Numbered from the stretch's first letter, positions 8,182-17,260 are shown. The stretch is 64,000 nt of DNA from an uncultured Chthonomonadaceae bacterium (GCA_946479035.1 CAMLDW010000003.1:62001-126000), one strand, 5' to 3'. Numbers and translations: made by a program. Notes: generated by a model not told the origin, from the sequence alone.

Positions 8182-8212
8182 GGGGCCCCCGCGCAAACCG
8201 CGCGGGGGCCCC
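8182..8212. terminator. Bidirectional terminator hairpin
   Basis: A perfect 13-bp stem (8182-8194 with 8200-8212, loop AAACC) lies between the converging FliT-like gene and the minus-strand peptidase. It lacks a strong T-run but its symmetry and stability suit both directions. Confidence 0.8.
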
Positions 8213-8231
8213 GACTTGTCCGGAGCTCCAG

Positions 8232-10427
8232 TTACTGGGACTGCACGTGCAGATGTATGTAGTCTGTATGCAGGGTGAACGGTTGTGGCCGCTGGCCGCG
8301 CACTCGGAACGGGTCGTGCGCACGGAACGCCATACGGACCTGGCCGGAGCCATTGATGTATTTGGACACGTTTCCGGTGATGATGGCGTACTGCCTGACG
8401 TCGGTCGAAGACAGGCTGAAGGCCTTGCCGAACTCGTACTGGCTGGTGTTCCAGTTCCAGATCAAGATCGTGCCGGTCGATTGCGAAGTCGGCGTCGTGT
8501 GCGCCTCGACGGTGAAGAAGAGGTGCGAGACGCTCGCAGGGGGCTCGGCGATTGTGAAGTCCGCCTGCTCGGTCGCGAAGAATCCGATGCCGGGGACCAA
8601 GACCGCGGTGTCCTCGTAGTAGGTGTCGTCGGAGGTGACCGCCTCTGCGGTGCCACCGGCGCTGTGCGTGCCTTGGATCGTCGAGACGCTTGATACGGCA
8701 TAGCTCGTGTCGAGGACCGGAGCCGTCAAGTTCTTCGCGTTGAACGCGGCGGCGATCTCAGGGTAGTTCGGAGTGCCGTCGTAGATGATCGGGTTGTCAT
8801 CGTCCAAGGTCAGGACGTCGATCGTGATGCCTGGGTTTATGCCCGACGGGTGGAGAAGGATGCTGTTGAGGTAGAGATACCTCGTGTGGTCGAGCGCCGG
8901 TCCGGCGCCGAGCGTGGCGACCATATTGACTCGTGTGCCCCAGAACGCGCCGCTAATGACCATGCCGCAGAAGTGCGGGTCGAAGTCGCTACATGGGTAC
9001 GTGACTCCGTTGACCGCGTTGCGCAGGCAGCCTGTGCCTTGCCCGAGGAAGTCGTTTCCGCCGCACGGGTCGTCGGCGAGCAGCGCCGCGTTGGTGTCGG
9101 CCATGCCTTCGTGATAGTCGCTCGTCGCGTTCTGATGGCCGTGTTCGATGACGAAATGTCCGTACTCGTGCCAGATGACTGTCGAATAGGCCGTGTTCGG
9201 GCAACCGGTCATCCCGTCGCCCGTCTCGGAAGCGAAGAAGTTGACCGTGTCGTTCGTATAGAACGCGTTGCAGATGCTGGCGATGTTCACGTGTGTCGGG
9301 ATCGCCAGGTCGATGCCTGGGTACGAGCTGTTGATCGACTTGGCAAAGTCATGCACGGCAGTCACATTGATAAAGCCGTCGACCTGCGCCTGCAAGAACT
9401 CGGCTTGGGGCGTTGGATTGAACGTGAAGTTGACCGGGCCGGGCGGAATGACGAACGCAGTCTTCGTGTCCGACTGGCCGGCGTCATTGAGGACGTTGGC
9501 CCACTGGCCCTGAAGAGCTGCGTTCACGGTGACGGGGGCGACGCCAGCGTTTGTCAGTGTAAAGTTCCCGGTCAGGTTGGTCAGGGTGTTAGAGCCGCCT
9601 TGGATGCGGACTCTAAGGCCCGCGAGATCCACTTGGACGGGCGGATTCGCAAGCTCGTTGGGCAAGAGTCCAGGTGTGGCAAACCCATCGACGTGACCGT
9701 TGACATTGACGTGGTAGACCTTGTCGCGCCACTCGACGATGCGCCCTGTCGCCGCGTCGACGTAGACCTGGAAGTTCTTCATGTCGCGGCGGTCGTCGTT
9801 CGTCACTCGGAACGACCAGGTGAGCAGCGTGTTCGCGCCGTCCTGGTAGGCGACCATGGTCGGAACTTCGACGGCGTTGAGGGTCTTGTCGGCTTGCTTC
9901 ACGATCTGCATCGCCTTGCCGGCCGAGATCTGACTGCCGAACATGCGCGGAGCGGAGACGGTCTGGGCGGCCGAGCTGACGAGCACGACCGGCGAGCCCA
10001 TCTCGTTGCGCACGAGCACGGTCAGGTAACCCTGGTCGAGGGGAAGGCCCATGACGGTCTCGCGGAAGTACACGGCTGTGAACGCGCCGTCCATCAGAGA
10101 CTGCGTCCCTGAGTACTGGAAGCTGCCCATCCCTGGCTCGAACACCGCAGAATATGCGTTTACAAAGCTCGCGGCGGACTGCTCAGGCGTGAAGCCGGTC
10201 GCAAAGGCGGTGCCGTAGAGGCGATCGACCTTGTCTTTCTGGCTGTACACGCGCACGTCGGGCGCCGTGGTCCTGAGCTGCCGCAGGGCGACTTCACGCG
10301 CTTGCGCGGGGGTCGGTTGCGGCGGGCCTGGGCGGACGCCCGGCCGGGTGTTGGATCTGACCTGTGCGATTGCGACGATCGAAATCGCGAGGAAGGCAGT
10401 GACGAGTGCAGGGCGCAAAAAACGCAT
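8232..10427 (-). CDS. Secreted zinc metallopeptidase (HExxH, gluzincin type)
   Basis: The 731-residue protein has a signal peptide (residues about 1-21, hydrophobic core then AIAQ), a propeptide region resembling FTP/PepSY domains (about 40-240, including VDAATGRIVEWRDKVYHV), and a catalytic domain with H420-E421-Y-G-H424 in VIWHEYGHFVIEHG and a third likely ligand E440 in HEGMAD. Pairs of Cys in the catalytic region (CNAF, CPNT, DDPCGG, GCLRN, PCSDF, HFCGM) suggest disulfides outside the cell. The C-terminal about 150 residues look like a beta-rich domain. It resembles M36/M4-like peptidases, but the exact family is not certain. A GAGAGG site precedes the ATG. Confidence 0.82.
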   Translation of the reverse strand: MRFLRPALVTAFLAISIVAIAQVRSNTRPGVRPGPPQPTPAQAREVALRQLRTTAPDVRVYSQKDKVDRLYGTAFATGFTPEQSAASFVNAYSAVFEPGMGSFQYSGTQSLMDGAFTAVYFRETVMGLPLDQGYLTVLVRNEMGSPVVLVSSAAQTVSAPRMFGSQISAGKAMQIVKQADKTLNAVEVPTMVAYQDGANTLLTWSFRVTNDDRRDMKNFQVYVDAATGRIVEWRDKVYHVNVNGHVDGFATPGLLPNELANPPVQVDLAGLRVRIQGGSNTLTNLTGNFTLTNAGVAPVTVNAALQGQWANVLNDAGQSDTKTAFVIPPGPVNFTFNPTPQAEFLQAQVDGFINVTAVHDFAKSINSSYPGIDLAIPTHVNIASICNAFYTNDTVNFFASETGDGMTGCPNTAYSTVIWHEYGHFVIEHGHQNATSDYHEGMADTNAALLADDPCGGNDFLGQGTGCLRNAVNGVTYPCSDFDPHFCGMVISGAFWGTRVNMVATLGAGPALDHTRYLYLNSILLHPSGINPGITIDVLTLDDDNPIIYDGTPNYPEIAAAFNAKNLTAPVLDTSYAVSSVSTIQGTHSAGGTAEAVTSDDTYYEDTAVLVPGIGFFATEQADFTIAEPPASVSHLFFTVEAHTTPTSQSTGTILIWNWNTSQYEFGKAFSLSSTDVRQYAIITGNVSKYINGSGQVRMAFRAHDPFRVRGQRPQPFTLHTDYIHLHVQSQ

Positions 10428-10577
10428 CTTGAACCTCTCCGGGCGCTAGTATCCGCCAATTCGGGCTCGGTTGTCTAGTGTTTCTACCGACCCCTCGCAG
10501 ATTTGCTTGGGGGCTCCCCGTTCTAGGTTCTGGCCAAACCGTGCGCCGATCGGCGGTTTGAGCCTGCGCTCCTCTGG

Positions 10578-10583
10578 TAGATT
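10578..10583 (+). promoter_or_regulatory. -10 box (TAGATT) of prfB, leaderless spacing
   Basis: TAGATT ends exactly 6 bases before the prfB ATG at 10590, and no ribosome binding site is present. Transcription would begin at or beside the A of the start codon. Confidence 0.6.
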
Positions 10584-10589
10584 ACGGCC

Positions 10590-11709
10590 ATGTTGAGCCT
10601 AGAGCAGCATGAAGCGCTGTCCGCCGCCCAGGCGCGGTTGGACGCTATCGGAGGTCATCTTTGACCTCAAAACGCTGCTTTCGCGCATCTCCGCGCTAGA
10701 GGCGGAGTCCAACCAGCCCGACTTCTGGAACGAGCCTAACGCCGCCCATATGAGGCTCAAGGAGCTCTCCAGGCTCAAGGGCATCGCCGAGCCGCTCGAC
10801 AGCCTCAAGGCCCGCCTGAGGGACGCCCTCGAGAACTACGAGCTGCTCAGGAAGGAGCCGGACGAGGGCTTTGAGCGCGACGCCGACCAGGAGGTCGCGA
10901 AGTTCCTGGCCGACCTCGACGCCTACGAGCTTCGGACCCTGCTCGGGGGCGAGCACGATGGCCGCAACGCGCTCTTCGAGATCAACGCCGGGGCGGGCGG
11001 CTCTGAGGCGTGCGACTGGGCGCTCATTCTGTTCCGCATGTATTCGCGCTGGGCTCAGAAGAAGGGATACAAGCTGGAGGTCCTGAGCGAGACGCCCGGC
11101 GACGTCACCGGGTACCGCAGCGTGGCGTTCGAGGTCGTTGGCGACAACGCCTACGGCTTTTCGAAGTCAGAGACCGGAGTCCACCGTTTGGTCAGGATCT
11201 CGCCGTTCGACTCTGCCGCCAGGAGGCACACGAGCTTCGCCAAGGTCATGGTGCTGCCTGAGATCGCCGAGACGGAGGTCAACATCAACCCCGACGACCT
11301 GAAGGTCGAGACGCTCCGCGCCGGCGGCGCAGGCGGCCAGCACGTGAACAAGACCGAGAGCGCGGTCCGCATCACGCACCTTCCCACCGGTATCGTCGTG
11401 AACTGCCAGAACGAGCGCAGCCAGCACAAGAACCGGGCATCTGCGATGACCGTGCTGGCAGCCCGGCTCGCCGAGGTGCAGAGGGCGGAAGACGAGGGGC
11501 GCATCCAGGAGCTCAGAGGAGACACAGGGCCAGCCTCGTGGGGACGCCAGATCCGAAGCTATGTGGTCCAGCCCTACACCATGGTCAAGGACCACCGCAC
11601 GGGGCACGAGACGGGGAACATCCAGGCCGTGCTCGACGGCGAGATCGACGGCTTCATTGAGGCCTTCCTCAAGCGGCCCCCGGCCAAATCGGATACATTT
11701 ATCGAGTAA
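10590..11709 (+). CDS. prfB: Peptide chain release factor 2, made by programmed +1 frameshift
   Basis: RF2 releases peptides at UGA and UAA. Frame 0 runs from ATG 10590 for 24 codons ([20 protein letters not shown]...) to an in-frame TGA at 10662-10664; the remaining 348 codons continue in the +1 frame from GAC at 10663 to 11709. The main part has the GGQ peptidyl-hydrolysis loop in [18 protein letters not shown] and domain-1 features such as QPDFWNEP. The coordinates span both frames; a simple gene caller would instead start in the +1 frame at 10609 and miss the true N-terminus. It appears leaderless. Confidence 0.95.
10650..10665 (+). promoter_or_regulatory. prfB recoding site (SD-like GGAGGT, then CTT TGA C)
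   Basis: GGAGGT CAT CTT TGA C has the same layout as the E. coli prfB site: an internal Shine-Dalgarno-like stretch 3 bases before the slippery CTT, followed by the UGA stop and C. Low RF2 slows termination at UGA and lets the ribosome slip +1, so RF2 controls its own synthesis. Confidence 0.95.
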
Positions 11710-11756
11710 TAAGTGAGGGGAACGCCCGTCAGACGGTAGGAACCAGGTCCAGTACC

Positions 11757-13373
11757 ATGATCGTCGCTTTCGCTGCGCTCCTCCTCCAGAACAAGGAACC
11801 AGGCCCGGTCGTGCTGCCCGCTGGGACCTCGCACGAGTTCCAACAGATGGCGTATGGGGTCGAGGCGGCGGTGGAGGCCGGCAGGTGGGACGAGGCGGCA
11901 AAGCTCGCTTCGAGGCTTCCGGGCCGCGAGGTGACCATCGAGTGGACCGAGCAGGGACTTTCAGCAAACCAGAAGCTGTACTTTGCGCACGCCCTGGACC
12001 AGGTGTTCAAGCTCTTTGCCGACGCGATGCCCGACCTCAAGCTCGCGCTGGCCAAACCGGGCAAGATCAAGCTCAGCTTCGTCCCGACGCTCCCTCCAAA
12101 CACGGACTCCACCGGGCCCGCGGGCGCGGTCTACACGGGATCGCCGGATGAGGGAGACCCAGTTATCGAAGGCGTGCTCGCGCTCGTGCGAGGAGATGCC
12201 AAGAGGCCGATCGAGGAGATCGACGTTCGTAACGAGGTGATCTACGCGGTCGGCGCCTACCTTGGGCTTGCCAGGCAGCCCAAGCCGGGCAGCCTGATGT
12301 TCCGGTCCGAGGAGCCGAGCATCACGGACAACAAGCTCGGCGGTGCCGACATCCGGCAGATCAAAGAGGTCCTAGTCGTCTCCGACCGGATCCGCAAGTC
12401 GGTAGCGGGGAAGAAGGACCCCGGAATCGCTGCACCGCAGATATTCGTCGAGCCGGCGAAGCTGACTCACGAGCCCGTCGGCCAGGCCGAGAAGATGGCG
12501 CTGAGCCTGCAAGTGACGAACCGAGGAAAAGGGACGCTCGAATACCGCGTGGTTCCCGACTGCGGGTGTTTCCTCATTGGCCCGCACCAAGAGACGCTCG
12601 CGCCGGGCGACACGACGATCGTCCCGATGTTGATCAACACCTTCGACTTCGTCGGCAAGCTCAGCAAGCACCTCTACATCTACTCGAACGACCCCGAAGT
12701 CCCGGTCAAGATGGTCCCCTTCGAGGCCATCGTGCGCCCCGCCTATCGTTTCGTCGATAAGGCCGGCTTTCAGACTTTGATCGCAGACGAGAACGGCGGC
12801 GTGTACGAGACGGTGCTCGTGCTCGACGACAGCCAGAGCTTCAAGATCAAGAAGATCTCTGTCATCGGCATCTCTGCGATCGCCGAGTACGACGAGAAGG
12901 GCTGGGAGGGAGTGCTCGACTTTCCAGAGATCGGTGAGGGCCCGAAGAAGCGGAAGGGCTACGCGATCCGTGTGCTCGTCGCCCCGAACTTGCCACCGGG
13001 CCGCCTGACGATGACGCTCGAGATCCAGACGGACAGCGAAGTGTTCAAGACGATCTATCAGCCGGTGAACGTGCAGCGCGGGATCGTAGCGGTGCCCCTC
13101 AGCGCGTACTTTGGCAGCGTGGGAAAGGAGCCGGCCAGGGCGAGTGTCGTCATCACCCGCCCAGGGCAGCCCTACAAAGTCATTAGAGCCGTCTCGGACA
13201 CCGATTGGATCGTGGCAAGCGTGGAGCCTTACCGTCCCGGCACCGAATACAAGATCGTCGCGACCTACACGGGCAAGGGACCGATCGGGGTCTTTCACGG
13301 AACGATCAAGGTCTACACGGACGACCCGAAACAGCCAGTTATCGACGTGCCTTTCGAAGGGACAGTGAGATGA
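11757..13373 (+). CDS. DUF1573-containing protein
   Basis: The 538-residue product has a short hydrophobic N-terminus (MIVAFAALLLQ) and an N-terminal helical part (about 20-120). Residues about 235-335 match DUF1573: LQVTNRGKGTLEYRVVPDCGCF with the typical CGC, then LAPGDTTIVPMLINT and YIYSNDPEVPVKMVPF. The rest is beta-rich, probably Ig-like repeats ending in VYTDDPKQPVIDVPFEG. DUF1573 proteins are usually exported and often sit by redox genes. The stop overlaps the ATG of the tetraheme cytochrome by ATGA, so the pair is likely a functional unit in the envelope. Confidence 0.75.
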   Translation: MIVAFAALLLQNKEPGPVVLPAGTSHEFQQMAYGVEAAVEAGRWDEAAKLASRLPGREVTIEWTEQGLSANQKLYFAHALDQVFKLFADAMPDLKLALAKPGKIKLSFVPTLPPNTDSTGPAGAVYTGSPDEGDPVIEGVLALVRGDAKRPIEEIDVRNEVIYAVGAYLGLARQPKPGSLMFRSEEPSITDNKLGGADIRQIKEVLVVSDRIRKSVAGKKDPGIAAPQIFVEPAKLTHEPVGQAEKMALSLQVTNRGKGTLEYRVVPDCGCFLIGPHQETLAPGDTTIVPMLINTFDFVGKLSKHLYIYSNDPEVPVKMVPFEAIVRPAYRFVDKAGFQTLIADENGGVYETVLVLDDSQSFKIKKISVIGISAIAEYDEKGWEGVLDFPEIGEGPKKRKGYAIRVLVAPNLPPGRLTMTLEIQTDSEVFKTIYQPVNVQRGIVAVPLSAYFGSVGKEPARASVVITRPGQPYKVIRAVSDTDWIVASVEPYRPGTEYKIVATYTGKGPIGVFHGTIKVYTDDPKQPVIDVPFEGTVR

Positions 13374-14626
13374 AAGTCCATGCGTGGCTGGCGGCGGCGG
13401 CGCTGCTGGGATATTCGCTGTTCTTCAGGCCCCAGGCGCCGGACCGGGACGTGCTGATCGTCACCGGCTCGCTCTTCGGGAACCTGTCGCCTTGCGGCTG
13501 CACCAAACCGATGTCGGGCGGGATCCTCCGCCGCGTGACCGCGATCAGACAACTCACCGTCAAGGGCCGCACGACGGTGATCGAGTCCGGCGGCATAGTG
13601 GGAGGCGCGGCGCGGCAGGACGAGATGAAGGCGGAGGCGGTCGCCGAGACGATGAAGCTCGTGAACGTCGCCGCGATCAATTACGGGCTCGAGGAGGCCA
13701 GGCTCGGCGCGGGCATGGCCTTTTCCATGGGCAGCCTGAGCGGCGGGGCGCTGGTCGCTTCTGGGCTGACCGAGTCGGACCTGCCGGTCCAGAGGTTCAA
13801 GCGCTCGGGGCCGTTCTTGATCGGCGGGATCGACCCGCGCGCGCGAGAGCTCGGCGCGGCGGCCCGAACTCAGGTCCAAGCGCCCGACGAGACGGCCGAC
13901 GCGCTGCTCGAAGAGGCGCGATCGTCCCGACTTGTCCCCGTGTTGATGGTCCGCGGCGACTTAGAGAGCTCAAAAGAGCTTGCCAAGAAGCACCCCGCCT
14001 TGCGCCTCATCGTTTGCGACCTCAAGAGCTCGCCGCTCGATGCGCCCGCAAAGGTGGGCGAGACGCTCATCGTGGGCGCGGGCGAGAACGGCAAGAACGT
14101 CGTGCGCCTTGAGTGGGACGGTAAAGGGTTCGTCGGCTACAAGTCTTACGACCTCGGGCCGGAGTACGCGGACGACAAGGACGCGCAGGCAGTCTACGCC
14201 TCGTATCTCGGCCGCGTCGACCGCGAAGACCTCCTAGCGATGGTCCCGCGAAGCGACACACCGCTCTTTGCGGGCAACAAGCTCTGCGGTTCTTGCCACA
14301 CGAAGGCGTACAACGTATGGCTCAAGAGCGACCACTCGCACGCGCTCTCGACGTTGGAGAAGCAGGCGCACGGGCGCGACCCAGACTGCGTCGTGTGCCA
14401 CGTGGTCGGTCTGGGCTCGACGTTCGGTTTCTTCAGCCGCGCCAAGACGCTGCAGCTCACCGACGTCGGGTGCGAGTCGTGCCACGGGCCTGGCAAAGAC
14501 CACGCGATGAAGCCTTACACGGTGGAGATGCCGAAGGCCGGGGCCGATGCGTGCCTCAAGTGCCACGTCACAGAGCACAGCCCTGGCTTCGATTTCACGT
14601 CGTACTGGGAGAAGATCAAGCACTGA
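13370..14626 (+). CDS. Tetraheme c-type cytochrome with UshA-like N-terminal half
   Basis: The 418-residue protein has an N-terminal membrane anchor or signal (WLAAAALLGYSLFF), then a region (about 25-290) resembling the metallophosphatase/UshA-like half of multiheme proteins, with LSPCGCTKPMSGG. The C-terminal third carries four CxxCH heme sites: CGSCH (Cys306), CVVCH, CESCH and CLKCH, as in cytochrome c554-like proteins. It probably acts in electron transfer in the periplasm. The ATG at 13370 overlaps the preceding stop; longer in-frame extensions run inside that gene and are not credible. Confidence 0.85.
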   Translation: MKVHAWLAAAALLGYSLFFRPQAPDRDVLIVTGSLFGNLSPCGCTKPMSGGILRRVTAIRQLTVKGRTTVIESGGIVGGAARQDEMKAEAVAETMKLVNVAAINYGLEEARLGAGMAFSMGSLSGGALVASGLTESDLPVQRFKRSGPFLIGGIDPRARELGAAARTQVQAPDETADALLEEARSSRLVPVLMVRGDLESSKELAKKHPALRLIVCDLKSSPLDAPAKVGETLIVGAGENGKNVVRLEWDGKGFVGYKSYDLGPEYADDKDAQAVYASYLGRVDREDLLAMVPRSDTPLFAGNKLCGSCHTKAYNVWLKSDHSHALSTLEKQAHGRDPDCVVCHVVGLGSTFGFFSRAKTLQLTDVGCESCHGPGKDHAMKPYTVEMPKAGADACLKCHVTEHSPGFDFTSYWEKIKH

Positions 14627-14842
14627 CGTGTGGAGAAAAAGAGGAAAAAAAGTTTTGTGCGCGGATCGCGCGCAAACCTGCACTTGCCCGCGAGATATTG
14701 AGCCTGTCTGCAGACCTTTGTTCTGTGCGGCGGGACTTTTCAATCGTTTAACTGGGTCTTGACGTGCGAGGGCTAACGGAGCAGAATTACCGGTGCGGCC
14801 AGTTTGGTTCGTGTCCAGTGGGAACTGATTGCGGAAGAGAAG
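14627..14842 (+). other. Intergenic region with hairpin and promoter
   Basis: This 216-base gap starts with an A-rich stretch, then an imperfect inverted repeat TTGTGCGCG / CGCGCGCAA (about 14654-14675) that could end the cytochrome transcript, and holds a promoter for the DnaA paralogue. A TGTGGAGAA-like sequence near 14629 is the only DnaA-box-like word and is poor. Confidence 0.5.
14759..14787 (+). promoter_or_regulatory. Promoter TTGACG-N17-CAGAAT
   Basis: A near-consensus -35 (TTGACG, 14759-14764) with a 17-base spacer and CAGAAT (14782-14787) would start transcription about 14794, giving a leader of about 50 bases to the ATG at 14843. Confidence 0.6.
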
Positions 14843-15835
14843 ATGATCCAGTCGTCGGTCGAGCAGAGCGTCATCCTCGTCGAAGGAGCCATCGAGAGAC
14901 GCAGCGTAGGGTTTGGTAGCTTTGCAGCGTTGCCGTCGAACCTCGGCGCGATCGAGGCAGGCATGAGGTTCGCCGAAGGGACGACCCCCTTCGTCGCCGT
15001 CATCGGCGCGCACGGGTGGGGCAAGACGCACCTGCTCGAGTCCGTGGCGTCGTTCATGAGGCTGCAGGGCGCACCGGCGAACAGGCCGATCGCCGCGACT
15101 CTTTACGCCGCTGCGCCTGAGCGGATCGACGAGTCGCTTCCGCTCCTATTGGACGATACGCAGGACGCATGGTCGAAACTGCGGGTCAAACAGGACCTCA
15201 GGAGGCTTCTCGAACGGCGCGTCAAGGGCAAACGCCCGACGCTCGTGACGTTCTCCGCAAGCGCGCAGAGGCGCGAGACGGCGCGCTTCCTCCCGTACAG
15301 CCAGGACTGGGCGTTCCAGACGATCACGCAACCGACATGCGGTGAGCGGGACCTCGTCGTGCGACAGATCGCGGACAACGAGAGCGTCACGCTCTCCAAG
15401 CCGGTCGTGTCCCTTGTCTCTCGCCACCTCTATGGCAACGGTCGATCGATCCAGGGCGCCGTGCACACTCTCAAGCTCGTGAGGCCGGACTGGTCGCGCC
15501 GCGAAGACGTCTGCGAGGCGTGCGGCGTGCTCATGCCGTGCATCCACGGTGAAGACGGCTGGGACCCGCGCGACGTGGTGCTCGAAGCTGTGACGAGGGC
15601 GCACGCCGCGCAGTGCGTCGAAGGCGTCGCTGCCGAGCAAGTGTGCGCTTACATCCTCATCTGCGAAATGGGACTGAGCGAGTACGATGTGGCGACGTTC
15701 CTCGGTGTGAGCCCGACCAAGGCTTACGCAATGGCGAACGGAGTCAAACTACAGCTCGCTGACCCCTGCCTGAGCCACTGCGTCAAGGTCTGCAAGAACG
15801 CGGTCGTCAGGTCGCTCGACACGGAAACATGCTAG
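14843..15835 (+). CDS. DnaA paralogue (AAA+ plus degenerate domain IV) with Cys cluster
   Basis: The 330-residue protein resembles DnaA domains III and IV without domain I. FVAVIGAHGWGKTHLLESV is the Walker A region (K61), PLLLDDTQDAW the Walker B/DDIQ region, and YGNGRSIQGAVHTL matches the DnaA lid NxRELEGAL. C224-x2-C227-x5-C233-x-H235 lies between the AAA+ part and the C-terminal helices, a likely metal site absent from DnaA. AEQVCAYILICEMGLSEYDVATFLGVS aligns with the domain IV helix-turn-helix, but the GRDHT box-binding signature is replaced by VSPTKAY. True DnaA is at 40849. The ATG at 14843 follows GGAAG; a TTG at 14804 would add 13 residues. Role is unknown; Hda-like regulation or sequence-specific DNA binding are possible. 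Confidence 0.75.
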   Translation: MIQSSVEQSVILVEGAIERRSVGFGSFAALPSNLGAIEAGMRFAEGTTPFVAVIGAHGWGKTHLLESVASFMRLQGAPANRPIAATLYAAAPERIDESLPLLLDDTQDAWSKLRVKQDLRRLLERRVKGKRPTLVTFSASAQRRETARFLPYSQDWAFQTITQPTCGERDLVVRQIADNESVTLSKPVVSLVSRHLYGNGRSIQGAVHTLKLVRPDWSRREDVCEACGVLMPCIHGEDGWDPRDVVLEAVTRAHAAQCVEGVAAEQVCAYILICEMGLSEYDVATFLGVSPTKAYAMANGVKLQLADPCLSHCVKVCKNAVVRSLDTETC

Positions 15836-15838
15836 GTT

Positions 15839-17206
15839 TTGGTAGAAACACAAGTACTCGTACTGGGCGCGCCGGCTAATCCCGGTAGTTATGCAGAACC
15901 CCGCGGCAAGAATCGTGCCGTCACAATCAGCGACGGGCAGATGCGCACGCTCGAGGAGCTGGACCTTGTCCCTGCTTGGGTCAATCCGGATCACTTGGTC
16001 GCAACGGCGATCCACGTGATGCAGGGGCACAAGATCAACGCTGTCGCTGTGCTAAGGGGCACGGAGCTGGACGGACTGGTCACCCTCGAACGCGCCTTAG
16101 CCATCCCAAAGTTTGCAAGGGTGGAAACGATCGTCCAGCCGGTCCTTCTCAGGCTAGACGAGTCCACTTCTGTCCGCAACGCCGCCAAGCAGTTCATCGA
16201 GCAGGACGTCAACTATGCGGTGGTCTACCGCGGCGACGAGTTCCGCGGGCTGCTCGCCTCCAACATGCTCCTCAAGGAGATCGGGCAGTCGTGGGACCCG
16301 CTCACGACGCTCCCCTGGAGCAACCGCCTGCGCGACTGGGGCATGTCGGAGCTCGAGTCCGGCGCCGAGGTCACGCTCGCCTTCATCGACATCGACGAGT
16401 TCGGGCTCTACAACAAGAAGCACGGGCACATCGTCGGGGACAGGATCCTCAAGCAGCTCGCATCCCGCCTTCGGGAGTTCGTCGACCGGCACTCGGAGAT
16501 CCTCGTCAGGTACGGCGGTGACGAGTTCGTGATCGGCACGCGGCTCGACCGGTTCTCAGCCGAGAAGAAGTTCAGCGCAATCTCAGAACTCAAGCTCTCT
16601 GTCGAAGAGGTCCCCGACCCTGTGACTTTGACCGTCGGTTATGCGGGCGGGATGAGGACGCAGGAAAGGGAGCACGCCCACGTCGCCTCGACCCTGGACA
16701 ACCTGATCAACTTGGCGAGCCAGGACTGTACGCGCCGAAAGGGCCTCAAACAGGGGCGCACGACCCATGAGCCCGCCGTGCAGCCCGTATCGGAGGCTCC
16801 ACCTGCCCAAGCTCCCCCAACCCCGACAGAAGACTTGCCGTTCGAGGTCCGCCTCGTCTCCTTGGACGAGGACGACGCGTCTAGGCCCGTCGCCGTCACT
16901 TTGCGCATCGGCGGAAACGACGGGACCGGCGCGGCAATGCCGGAAGGCAAGGGCCTCGCGGAGGCCGTCGCAGACGCGGCCGCGCGCGCCATCGAACGCA
17001 TCTACCCGGGCGTCGCGGTCCGCGTCACGACGACGGTGGTGGACACCGCCGCCAACGGCGAGAAGGTCGTGACCGTCGTCGGCTCGTGCGAGCGCGACGG
17101 CAAGCGCGCCGCCATGGCCGGCACCAGGCCAGTCAGCCGCGACGTCTATCGCGCGATAGCCGAGGCGGTGGCTTCGGCGTTTGTGAGCGTCCACTGGCCT
17201 TCGTAG
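15839..17206 (+). CDS. CBS-pair plus GGDEF protein with extra C-terminal domain
   Basis: The 455-residue protein has two CBS motifs (residues about 45-145), a GGDEF domain (about 170-300) with LAFIDIDEFGLYNKKHGHIVGD and an intact G226-G-D-E-F230, a Pro-rich linker (about 312-335) and a C-terminal alpha/beta domain of about 120 residues not recognised. An intact GGDEF suggests synthesis of cyclic di-GMP, with the CBS pair sensing a nucleotide. The product-inhibition I-site reads RHSE instead of RxxD. The gene starts (TTG) 3 bases after the DnaA paralogue stop, so they are co-transcribed; ATG 15941 is an alternative start that removes 34 residues. Confidence 0.8.
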   Translation: MVETQVLVLGAPANPGSYAEPRGKNRAVTISDGQMRTLEELDLVPAWVNPDHLVATAIHVMQGHKINAVAVLRGTELDGLVTLERALAIPKFARVETIVQPVLLRLDESTSVRNAAKQFIEQDVNYAVVYRGDEFRGLLASNMLLKEIGQSWDPLTTLPWSNRLRDWGMSELESGAEVTLAFIDIDEFGLYNKKHGHIVGDRILKQLASRLREFVDRHSEILVRYGGDEFVIGTRLDRFSAEKKFSAISELKLSVEEVPDPVTLTVGYAGGMRTQEREHAHVASTLDNLINLASQDCTRRKGLKQGRTTHEPAVQPVSEAPPAQAPPTPTEDLPFEVRLVSLDEDDASRPVAVTLRIGGNDGTGAAMPEGKGLAEAVADAAARAIERIYPGVAVRVTTTVVDTAANGEKVVTVVGSCERDGKRAAMAGTRPVSRDVYRAIAEAVASAFVSVHWPS

Positions 17207-17248
17207 GTCCTTCTTGCGCCCAACGGCTCATTTGGGCCCGCCCACGCG

Positions 17249-17254
17249 TATTAT
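17249..17254 (+). promoter_or_regulatory. -10 box (TATTAT), leaderless spacing
   Basis: TATTAT ends exactly 6 bases before the ATG at 17261; no ribosome binding site or -35 box is seen. Confidence 0.6.
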
Positions 17255-17260
17255 TGAAGC

